The position numbers were made by a program, and so were the translations under genes. A stretch of 64,000 bases of DNA. It comes from Ziziphus jujuba (lineage: Eukaryota; Streptophyta; Magnoliopsida; Rosales; Rhamnaceae). Below, in pieces: positions 49,265 to 59,897 of this stretch. Location: NCBI RefSeq assembly GCF_031755915.1, contig NC_083382.1, forward strand, positions 868,001 to 932,000, written 5' to 3'. Every line of letters starts with the position of its first letter. The first letter of the stretch is position 1. The notes beneath the pieces are model-generated. The model was not told where the DNA came from and ran no database searches. It saw only the letters and a list, made by a program, of their open reading frames with translations.

Positions 49265-52200
49265 TTAACTAATTTGGAATTCTCCACTTGCATGAACCTC
49301 CCTCACCCTCTTTTCATACTCATCCTCTTCATCTTCTTCTTCTTCAACCTCTTCATCTACGTCGCCATCCTCTTCTTCTTCTGTCCCCCAGCCAAATCCC
49401 CTAACAGGCCTAGATGCTGGAGGCGGGTTTCTAGCCTCCCCTACTATTTTCATTATCTCATCCACACTCTGGAGAGAAGAAAAGCTTGGGTTGTCCCTCT
49501 GATAATAGATGCCTTGAGCTGACTCTGTTAGCTCCCTTGGCAGATTCTTTAGAAACCATGGATGGTTCTTAATTTCTTTAATGGAAATCCTCTGCATAGC
49601 CAGTTGGAAATTAATCTTGTAACAGAGAACATTGCATAGTAGTCCACACTTTTATAATGAAATAGACTGAAATGCACTTGTGGTAAAAATCTTGCTAGCT
49701 TGTATATTCATATAGAACACTCTACCAATCGTCTGCTAATCTACTGTAATGTTATACGAAAAGATCTTATGATAAATTGGCCTAACAATCCTAAAGCATT
49801 CAGCCCCAGTTATAAGGAAAATTTTCATTAAATTCAGGAGCTTTTATAAGTTGAGAATGTTGATTAATAACTTATTTTCAAATGTGTGAAAAATGGAGCC
49901 AACTTAAGCATTGCCAATTACATCAAAGCTCAAAGACATTTAACTAGGAAATAGGTCCTATTACTAATGTAAAGCATGCTAATCATGACAAAGGATCACA
50001 TAGGAAATAGGAGCAGGACTTCAAATGTCGAATTGACTTGATACAGACTAAGCACATGGATAGAAATTTGGATATTGGAATATTTACAAATGTTTTTGTT
50101 TTTATATCTAAACATCTATAACAAACATTCAAGTGAAAACTAACATTTGGTTAAAATCTCTGAGTGGTCAGGCATTGCACTGCCAATCATAAGGAGAGTG
50201 TCTAAATATGGGAACTTTCACGCAGCAAAGGCAAGTGATCTACTTATGGAAAAAATAGACACATTATGATCATGACAGTTTCATAATTCACCAATAACCA
50301 CTTCCTCTGTTTTAAGAAACAAGATTACATATGAAAACAGCATGACAGTTCTCTTTTAATTTTCATAACTTATTTTTGGGTACATCTCAGCATCATAATA
50401 GAATCTTCGTTTCTTTTTTTTTATTTTTCCCCCTAAGTAGAAGGTTTTACTTCATTACTTGCTCAAAAATTTTTATCTCTTTTTACTGTTACTTAAGATC
50501 TAAGAAACTACACTGAAGAACAGAGTATGTATAGGAAAAACAAAAATATGTCTTTCCTTTCCCTTGCTTTGGCTTTTTCCAAGCATTTATCTGTTAATAT
50601 GACCAAAATCGATGAATAAGCAGGAGAATTTTCCGAGATTTTTGAAAAGCTAAAGACAAAATATGCATGCACTAGGAACTAGAAAATAAACAAGATAAAT
50701 AAAAAGGGAAGAAAGGCAGAAAGGAACAAAGTAAGAAAAATCAGATACAAATTGTATTTTGGCAAGATATTAATTCCATGATTGTGAAGCATATGATTTG
50801 GGGGTACTATATATATACCTTAAGAACTATATTTCACACGCTTATTAAACTTTGTATTCACACAAGGTAATTTTCAACTCAAGAAGCAGCCAAGAAACTA
50901 TTCTTTCTAAAAGTTTTGCTTTATATATGCTTTGCATGGTCAGAGCAAACCATTTTATTTTCATACAAAATCATGCAGAGCAGCCATCATATATGGTAAA
51001 GGACCAGACAGTCAAACAGACCGCTAAAAATGGCCTCTCAAGAAAACATACGAACACAAAAAGGAAAAAAGTTTCGAAACTGAAAAAACTTGTGAGGATA
51101 TGTATAAGCTAGCAGGGCAATATATCATGAAAGATGGCCAATTTGCAATAACTGAAATGAAAACTAGTAATGCCACAAAAATACTAACTCTGAAAGGATT
51201 TGCAACGAATATACGAGAAAGTAGGTGTCTACAATCTTGAGATATGTGAACATAGTCAGGGATTTTGTATTGGACAGCCATTATACGCTGCAGAAGAAGA
51301 AATAAAGAATAAAGATTAAAAAAGATGCTGAGAATTTATTTTAATCTATCCTAAAATATTACATAAACAAAGTAAATTTCATTTAGAAGAGAAGGATAGC
51401 CACCTGAATTGTTTTCCTAAAATTTTTAGGATCATCTTGGTCTTCAAAAGGGTAAGCTCCAACCAGCATAACATAAAGGGTCACTCCACATGACCAAACA
51501 TCAGCCAACTAAATTAAAGGAAAACTAAATAAATAAATGAAGCCAAAAGCAAAGGAGAAGTTACACGTAATTCAAATTATACGCACTCAAAAGATAAAGG
51601 CTATCAGTTAAAAAACCCTATGCAAATGAAACAGTTGGGATAAATTTGTCAAACTAATTTTTTTTGGTTAATCCATTTAATTTGTTTTGATGTTTTAGAT
51701 TTTGACCAGAAACATGGAAGCAAAAATATAAAGAAATTTTATATGTAGGAAAAGATAATAAATTCCCTCTCTAACCTATGCTCAAATGACAATTTAACAA
51801 TTACTCTCAACTTTTGGAAGGTTACAGATTAGAAAAGGGTAGAAAAGTATTACTATAATATAACAAATTCTCCAGCATCTCTGGATGTGGCCAAAGAAAA
51901 CTAAAGGACAAAATAATAGTCCAAGCTGAATGAACCTTAACTAAATGGGCTCCATCAGTGAGTGCCTCATAAAGTGAAAATGCTAAGCATGCCACGAATA
52001 TAGACAATCAACATTTGAAACTATACATCTCAGATGGGATGTCTATGAAGTTACTCAGTATATTAAGGGACTGATCTTGTATAAATTTAAGGACATACAT
52101 TTCTTTTTTAAAATTCTTGAGTCAGCAGGATGTTACTTGGTATAGTTGTTTTAGTTTCTAGGCTACATAGAGGATTTCTCAAGTTTTGTAATGCAAGATT

Positions 52201-54033
52201 TTAATACAAATAAAGTTAAATTTTCCATCAAAGAAAAGGATCAACTTTATATGGAGTCAAGTACATGCTAACATGTGCTGCTTTACTTGCACATGCACTT
52301 TAGCTGATCCTTCTGTATGCATACTTGGCATGAGGAAATTTTTATCCTCTTGGCCAATATAATATTGTATCGTTATCTTTTTCAAAAAGTGTCCAATTGA
52401 TCTTTAAATTATCAAAATCCATAGTAGTGCCAGAGGAGTCACCTTCATTCTTTGTTTGTGCTTGTCTTAATCAGCACCTAACTTGCATATCAATCATAAC
52501 CCAAGTGGTACAATAAAGACAACATGTATCATCCAACAACAACCTGATTCAATTTTAATTTTTCCTAAAAAGAAAAGAACCAGAACTTACCTTGCCATCA
52601 TACTCGCGCCGAGACAGGACCTCTGGTGCAATATATGCTGGAGTACCAACTGTAGACTTTGGTCTTGAATGCAGCAAGGATGACTGCATACAAACAAGCA
52701 CTTTTAAGTAAACAAAATATCAAAGTGTTTAAAGTGAATTATAGATGAGCTTGTGTTTTTGTATAAAATTTTTATGTATTCTACCCTAACTACCCTATAG
52801 ATCATGTCTTGAAATTTGGTCAATGACAGTTTGTTATAGCAACATCTACAAGATTTGGATCTAAAGCAAACTCAAGTTTGTTAATCCTGTTCTTTATTAC
52901 CAAAGCCAAATACAAAGCGAATCAATAAATTTCTTAAATGACAGTACTCATACAACCTTAGAGTAACCAAAATCACAAATTTTCAGGCGTGGCGCAGGGC
53001 TTCCATCTAGAAGGGTGTTTTCCAGTTTCAAATCTCTATGGCATATTTGCTGCAAATTAAGAGGAAAAAGACAAAAAGAAAAAATGAGAAACAAGACAAG
53101 AAAATATATTTCAAATTGATTTCGAGTTTGATTATACCATGTTATGGCAATAGTTGACACCTGAAATCAGCTGTTGAAAGAAATATCGAGCCTGAAGAAA
53201 CAGAAAGCAACACTGCCATAAAAATTTACTGCATATAAAACAACAAAGATAGTAGAAAAGGGAAAATGTTGGAGAAGAATTATAACCTCATCTTCACTAA
53301 ATCTACCGGCATTGCAGATTCGTTCAAACAGTTCTCCACCTGCCGCATACTCCATTACTATTGCCAGATGCGTGGGAGTCAAAACCACCTGTATATCATA
53401 ATCCAGAACTCCAAATCAAAATCTTGAAGATTTCAGAACAAGAAAGGCCATGAAAAGAAGAATACTAGCCTCCTTGAACCGGATGATATTGGGATGACGA
53501 AGCGATCTGTGGTTCATAATCTCTCTGGCCACATTCTCATCAATCTGCACACGACTCAATATAAATATGTCAATACAAGCAATCAATCTTTCCGTTAGGA
53601 AGTTGAGAACAAATGGAAATAAATCATATTCAAGCATCAAAAAATGTAAGCTTCCGTTGTATCGAATTTCAGATTCTGGGTTCCTCTAACTAATGAAAAT
53701 CATTCAAGATTTCAAAAAGCTCTGTAACTATCATTCTCCTTCTCCTGCATTTTCTCGATGACCAGTTAAAGCCTGATTAAAAACGTTATGTTCCAGTAAT
53801 AAATGTCGAATCTTTCATCATTTTTTAAAACAAAGAACGAGACCCAGAAACTCAAAACAGAAAACCCATCACTCATTTTTCGAATGTAGAAAAACAAAAA
53901 ATAAAAATCAAACCTTGTGGCCACGCTCGATGTATTTCATGGCGACAAGCTCCTTGGTCTCCTTGTGTCTCAAAAGCCTCGCCACCCCGAAATTCCCAGC
54001 TCCCAAATCCTTGACAAGCTCGTACTTTTCCAT
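49265..54033 (-). CDS. SnRK2: SnRK2 protein kinase, subclass I (SnRK2.4/2.5/2.10-like)
   Basis: There are nine exons on the minus strand: 54033-53914, 53544-53470, 53388-53287, 53191-53138, 53049-52957, 52683-52591, 51508-51404, 51287-51189 and 49591-49265. They give 355 residues with consistent phases. Kinase motifs are the Gly loop GAGNFG (11-16), Lys33 in [16 protein letters not shown] (121-128), DFG (143-145) and the activation loop [13 protein letters not shown] with Ser158. The C-terminal regulatory part has the SnRK2 box ([12 protein letters not shown]...[12 protein letters not shown]) and a Glu/Asp-rich tail ending GEFQIS. Lack of the Asp-rich ABA box of subclass III and the sequence itself place it in subclass I, which is activated by osmotic and salt stress largely without ABA. 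Intron 2 appears to use a GC donor. A TTTGCAG acceptor just before the ATG suggests a leader intron. Confidence 0.97.
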
Positions 54034-54480
54034 CCCACTTCACTGCAAATAATTCAAGGATAATTGACAAGAAAATGACTAGAATTGGAGCTCGATCAAA
54101 CTAAAAGTAACAACCACTTTCAGAGCGTTATAAGTGGAAGAAACATGAAGTCTTCAGTTGGTTTTGTACATATAGATTAATGCTTGTCGTATTACTATTG
54201 TATGTATATGCAAAGGGTGCAGAGAATCAGAGAGATTGGTCCTTTTTCTTTTTTTTCTTTTATTTATTTATTTATTTTTTTCGGTGGGGGGTGTAATTAA
54301 TCAGAGAGATGGATGTGGAGCTTGGGATGGAATCCACATGGTTTACATATATAAATCGATATCCATCTATATGAATAATTTATAGGAAGCAAGTTGAGAG
54401 AGAGAGAGAGAGAGATTGAATCCGACAGAGTCAGAAAATAAGGAAGTGAAAAGAGTGAGTGTGTAAGGGAGAGCATGATG
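54034..54480 (-). promoter_or_regulatory. SnRK2 leader region with GA/CT microsatellite
   Basis: Sequence immediately upstream of the SnRK2 start (minus strand). An acceptor-like TTTGCAG sits 10 bases before the ATG, so the 5' UTR is probably split by an intron. A GA run at 54395-54414 (CT on the coding strand) is typical of plant leaders or core promoters. Confidence 0.5.
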
Positions 54481-55332
54481 TGCACGTGGAGGCTGAAGGC
54501 GTTAGGAGTTGGAAATATTATTATTTATTGTTTGTTTTATTCATTGATATATGAAATATGTGGGAATATGGAGAGTTATGGGAATCCATGACCAGCTTGA
54601 ATCCAATCACTGCCTCTTCATCGTCGGTTACTTTTTTTTTCGTATATTTTAATAATAAAAACTTTAGTCTCACTAAAGCCATCTACTCTTTTACAATGAG
54701 AATCAATCAATCATGTTATCATTTAAACTTTCTTAAAGTATTTATTTGAATAAAAAGATATATATTTAAATAGATAAAGTAACTTGCTTATTGTTTCACT
54801 TCTTGGAGTGGTGGTTTTGAGTTAGTGATGAGATGGAATTGGATTGGTGTTTGGATCTCCAAAAACGGCGTTGTGTGAGGAGTGGCAACGCGGTTTGCTT
54901 TGACTTTTTTGGATGCCATTTTGTAAAGAAACCAAACGAAAGCAAACCCATTTCCTATATCTCTACTCTCTTGTTTCTACTCATCCTTATTCTTCATCAT
55001 ATTCTTTATCCTATGTATGAAATTTCATAAATTTTCTTTTATTTGATATTATTTTCTGTAGTTGTTAAATTTTAGAATCTTTTATTCTAAATTGAATGGA
55101 ATCTACACTTGCAATTCCTATAAATCCTATTACAAAGAAGACATTGAGCTCATATTGCAAGTACAATACTCATAAAAAAGCACTTTGCTTTTACTCATTG
55201 CAATCTTTAAATGGAAAAAACTTTTTATAATGAGGTGTAACAAATCACTTATTATTATTAGATATCAAATAATTTTTTTTAACAGAATTCATATATTTAA
55301 AATCTTTAATTTAATATTATTGCATAAAATGA

Positions 55333-55404
55333 TAGATTATTCGGATTATGTTGTATTGCATAAGATTGTAGATTATTTAGATTATGTTGTATATGATAAA
55401 TAAA
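55333..55404 (+). repeat. 36-bp tandem duplication
   Basis: TAGATTATT followed by similar sequence ending ATTATGTTGTAT occurs at 55333 and again 36 bp later with a few changes. Non-coding. Confidence 0.8.
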
Positions 55405-57203
55405 AGTTATATAGATAATATGACACAACCGTGTATATATATATATATATATTCGAAATACAATAATTGGAATGAGTAGTTGTGGAAATTTATGAGATAT
55501 TGAGACTTTGGACTTTCATATTCCTAGGTAGGACCCACATGCCAATAGAAATCTAACTAACAAAAAGGAGAAGCCGCACTTCTTCAATTCCAATGGGAAA
55601 AGGTAGTTCCTCGATTGTGGAAGATTTTGAAGCCCATTTGGACAACTTAAGGATCGCATTAGTCATAACTTCATGATTCTCATTTTTCACTTGTTCAGCC
55701 CACATTTGGGGAGTCCTTAGGCTCACTTTAGGGCACAGAAAATTCTATTTGCACTTGTTTGGAACTTTATACACTCCATATCCATAACAAATCAAAAACC
55801 CAAACCCCTTTCTATTTCTTATGTAGATGGTCTGGGCTTTCTGTTAATTTGGTATAGAAGTGCGAAAAGAGACCTCCCTTTTGGCGATTATCCAGCTCAA
55901 CCACATTAGTGGCCGTGATGGTTCTAATTTTAAGAAAAGAAAGATAAAATAAATTTGCTATGCATTGAGCTTGACATTTTCCATTTGTGGGAAGAAAAAA
56001 AAATCAGTTGATGCATACAATATTATACCTTTTAAAAGTGATTAAGCGATATTAAAACTATTTCTGTTTGGAGGAGAAAATTAACTTTCATAAACCCAGA
56101 AGTACTTTTGTTCTTGGCATGGATTATATAGTTACATTTTGTTCATCTTCTTTATTTATTTATTTATTTGGTGAATGGGTGATATAGTTACTTGTGAGTT
56201 TTGAAAAAGACTATTGAGTGGAATGTAATTGTTTCCATCTGCAATTGCTTAGAAATGTTGTATGAAGAAAAATAGTACTATAGAACCAATTAAATTTTAA
56301 TATTTAATTAAATTTTATGTACTTTTGATGGGGCATATTGAATATTGAGGCATATAATATCACTCCTTAGCTGGCTCTTAGGTATTAATTAATGTACAGC
56401 CAAAAGTCATCCCTAAGAGTTTATATATAGGCAGAAAGAGTTTCTTTTTTGCGAATATATAGGCAGAAAGAGTTGTTGAATCTTTGGATTTTCATTCTAA
56501 TTTGTTGCTATAAAATGAATAAGAAATGCCTAATTATCAAAGTGGTAAGTGGATTTGGAGATGTGGAAAGAAAGAAAAATTTGCATATAATTTTGACACT
56601 TGGGCGACAGCCGGAGCTACAGTATGATTGTGCTGGAAGGTCCAATTCTCAAAAATTCAATAACCGGGACTGGGGTCCACTTTGCATATAATGGATCCCA
56701 CAAAAGTTTTTTGAAACGGTGACAATGACAGGCGTATAGAATGGATCCGAGGTGTTCAACATTCAAACGGTCATGTTTTTGGCACTTTTTTTTTGCTGCC
56801 AGTTGTGGGGTCTCCAAAATTTTGCCATCTCCGAGAGATAGAGAGGATGAGTGGCGATGTGTTGTTGTATTGTAGGTCCACACATAATACTCATGCTCAT
56901 ACATGACCTCCTCGCCAAAATCAAAAGGTCCCAAATCAAAACGTTACAATCTTTTTTTTTTTTTTTTACCAATTTATTTATTTATTTTAAAAAAAAAGAT
57001 TTATCAATTTTGCCTATTTTATCTTTGCGAAATTTTATAATGGATATCGCCTATCTAATCTAATTATATATAATTCCTAAAATATATTACTACAATTACA
57101 TGTAAAATATATTGGCAAAAGAATTACACGTTAAATATTAGCCGGGAAGTAGATAAATATGTTATGTCATAATATTTGATTGAAATTGAAATTTGGAGAG
57201 AAA

Positions 57204-57297
57204 GTAAAAAAATGGAAAGGAGATATTAACCAATAAAAAGAGATTGGGATCTAAAAAAATGGAAAGGAGATATTAACCAACAAAAAGAGATTGGGAT
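57204..57297 (+). repeat. 47-bp tandem duplication upstream of patellin
   Basis: The unit containing AATGGAAAGGAGATATTAAC and AAAAAGAGATTGGGAT is present twice with a 47-bp period (57211 and 57258), with a T/C difference at the AATAAA/AACAAA step. It lies about 200-290 bp before the TATA box. Confidence 0.92.
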
Positions 57298-57488
57298 CCC
57301 ACAAAAAGGAAATTAAAATAAATCCAAGCTGGAATTCTTGAGGAGGACAGGCTGTTGTTCTCTCATTGTAAAACCCCACACCCCTATAACAACACCACAA
57401 CACCACCTCTTTAGGCCCCATTTACCCAACAACCCCACATCCCCCACATTTCCCATCGTCATCATCATCCCTCTCCACACTCTCTCTT

Positions 57489-57494
57489 TATAAA
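57489..57494 (+). promoter_or_regulatory. TATA box of the patellin gene
   Basis: TATAAA in the context CTCTCTTTATAAACTC, about 140 bp before the ATG and followed by a CT-rich leader. Confidence 0.7.
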
Positions 57495-57548
57495 CTCTCT
57501 CCCCTTATTCTCTCTTCTCCATCACCATTTCCCATCTTCCCAAAAACT

Positions 57549-57551
<3 letters not shown>

Positions 57552-57584
<33 letters not shown>
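57552..57584 (+). repeat. CT microsatellite in the patellin 5' UTR
   Basis: About 16 uninterrupted CT dinucleotides, 48 bp before the start codon and downstream of the TATA box. Pyrimidine-rich leaders of this kind are common in plant genes. Confidence 0.85.
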
Positions 57585-57588
<4 letters not shown>

Positions 57589-57631
57589 ACCCTTTTCTTT
57601 TCTAGACTGTTAATTTGCAGGCTTTTTAGCG

Positions 57632-59897
57632 ATGGTTGAAGAAGTGCAAAAGAGCACCCAAGAAGCAGTAGTGGCCCAAGTAGAAGAAGTTGTGGTGGTC
57701 GCTGATCAGCAGGCCGAGAAAGATGGCAATGTTAATAATGCAGAGAAAGAGAAAGAGAAAGATCCAGCAGTTGTAGAAACTACCAAAGAGGAAGCTATGG
57801 AATTAGTTAAGCCTGTTGAGGACTCTGCTGCTGCTGCTGCTGCTGCTGCTCCCGCTCCTGCTGAGACTGATGAGATACCAAAACCACCCCCTGAAACCAA
57901 TGAGGAGGAGGAGAAGATCCCTGAATCCACTTCGTTCGAGGAGGAGAGCAACAGGGTTGCTGATCTTCCTGACCCTCAAAAGAAAGCACTTGATGAGCTT
58001 AAACTGCTCGTTCAAGAGGCTCTCAACAACCATGAATTCACTGCACCATCTTCATCATCATCCCCTCCTAAGGTCCACACCAAACCAGAAGCAGTGAAGG
58101 AGGAGGAGGAGGAGGAGGACCAGAAAAAAGAGCCAGCTGTAGAAGAAGAGAAGCCAACCGAAGAAGCAGCACCGGCACCAGCACCAGAAGATAAGCCGGA
58201 GAAACCAGCTGTAGCAGAACCAGAACCAGAACCAGCAGAAAAAGAGAAAGAGAAAACTGTTGCTCAACCTGCTGCAGCCGAGGTCATTGAAGAGAAGGAC
58301 GTGGCTGCTGCTGATAATAATTCTGCTGATGATGATGGTGCAAAGACCGTGGAAGCCATTGAAGAGACCATTGTTGCTGTCTCTTCTACTTCTTCACAAC
58401 TTCCACCACAGCAATCATCATCTCCAACAAAACAACTACCAGAGGCAGAGGAGGAAACCAAGTCTGCTCCGGCACCCGAGACAGAATCAAAAGAAGCCAA
58501 AGACCAGCCATTGGCAGCGCAATCTCCCGAAGAAGTCTCCATCTGGGGAATACCTCTCTTGGCAGATGAGAGAAGCGATGTCATTCTCTTGAAGTTCCTC
58601 CGAGCCAGAGATTTCAAGGTCAAAGATGCATTCGCCATGATCAAGAACACAGTTAGATGGAGGAAACAATTCGGAATTGATGAATTGGTCGAGGAAGAGT
58701 TGGAGAATGATGGTCTTGAGAAGGTGGTGTTCATGCATGGAGTGGACAAGGAAGGACACCCTGTTTGCTACAATGTCTATGGGGAATTTCAAAACAAAGG
58801 GCTTTACCAGAAAACATTCTCGGATGAGGGGAAGAGACAGAGATTCCTGAGGTGGAGGATTCGGTTCTTGGAAAAGAGTATCAGGAAATTGGATTTCAAT
58901 CCCGGTGGTGTTTGCACAATTGTTCAGGTTAATGATTTGAAGAACTCTCCTGGACCAGGGAAGTGGGAGCTCAGACAAGCTACCAAACAGGCACTTCATT
59001 TGCTCCAAGACAATTATCCTGAATTTGTAGCGAAACAGGTATAATACATAATTATATATATCTAATTCACCATATATATATATATATATATATATATCTT
59101 TCATATATTAATTAATTCCATTTTTGTTAATCAAATTATTGCTTGTTTTGGTCAATTATAAGGTGTTCATCAATGTGCCATGGTGGTACTTGGCGGTCAA
59201 CAGGATGATAAGCCCATTTCTGACGCAGAGGACAAAGAGCAAGTTTCTTTTTGCTGGTCCTTCAAAATCTGCAGAGACCCTTTTAAGGTTACAACTTTAA
59301 AATTACTACCATTACCCTTTTCGCTTTTTATTAATATATGAATGTTCATTTTGGATTGGGAGTTTTAATTTCTGGGGTACCCAATTCAGGTACATAGCAG
59401 CAGAGCAAATACCAGTCAAATATGGAGGACTGAGCATAGATGGTGAATTTGGCACATCTGATGCTGTCACAGAGGTTACAGTAAGACCTGCATCCAAACA
59501 TACAGTGGAATTCCCAGTCACTGAGGTGGGTTATCTTCTTTTTATCCATAATTTTAAATCCAAGAAAGTTTCCATTGGATTCTAGGGGAAATCTTATTAA
59601 AATTATTCCCATTGTCCAATGCAGAAATGTATTCTCAACTGGGAAGTCAGAGTTGTTGGTTGGGAAGTGAACTATGGAGCAGAGTTTGTGCCAAGTGCAG
59701 AAGAAAGCTACACAGTAATAATTCAAAAGGCTCGGAAGGTTGCCTCCAATGCAGAACCAGTAGTTTCCAATAGTTTCAAAGTTGGTGAATCTGGAAAAGT
59801 GGTTCTCACCATTCGAAACCCAACCTCCAAGAAGAAGAAGCTTCTCTACCGCTTGAAGACCAAAGACTCTGATGATATTCCAAAACAGAAATGCTGA
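57632..59897 (+). CDS. Patellin (Sec14 lipid-binding and GOLD domain protein)
   Basis: Four exons (57632-59038, 59163-59287, 59390-59525, 59625-59897) give 646 residues. The first 300 or so residues are a disordered Glu/Pro/Ala/Lys-rich region with coiled or PEST-like composition. Next is the CRAL-TRIO N region (WGIPLLADERSDVILLKFLRARDFKV, broken here as two motifs: WGIPLLADE and LLKFLRARDFKVKDAF), then the Sec14 lipid pocket (MHGVDKEGHPVCYNVYGEF, VNDLKNSPG, FINVPWWYLAVNRMISPFL) and a C-terminal GOLD beta-sandwich (from about 520 to the end, including KYGGLS and LNWEVRVVGWEVNYGAEF). Patellins bind phosphoinositides and act in cell-plate formation and membrane traffic. The long N-terminus is nearer PATL2/PATL5 in length than PATL3, and I do not assign a number. 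The start ATG at 57632 has no upstream in-frame competitor in the leader that I could see. Confidence 0.95.

Larger units (their letters stand above)
44698..49759. repeat. Segmental duplication, unit 2
   Basis: The partner of 39086-43966. It contains the second GT47 gene and runs into the intact SnRK2 gene (last exon and part of intron 8). Differences from unit 1 include AT microsatellite lengths and a small poly-A insertion at 47012-47051. It is probably the ancestral copy, since SnRK2 is complete here. Confidence 0.92.
54481..57488. other. Intergenic region between SnRK2 and patellin
   Basis: The left part should hold the SnRK2 promoter and the right end the patellin promoter. The middle is AT-rich. 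Two small tandem repeats were found (listed separately). A less AT-rich patch at 56560-56930 has no recognisable ORF. No gene was identified in 3 kb. Confidence 0.55.

Noticed and set aside
58264..58749. 161-codon minus-strand ORF opposite patellin
   Set aside because: Mirror of the biased codon use in the patellin coding exon, with Ser/Ala-rich low-complexity sequence and no domain.
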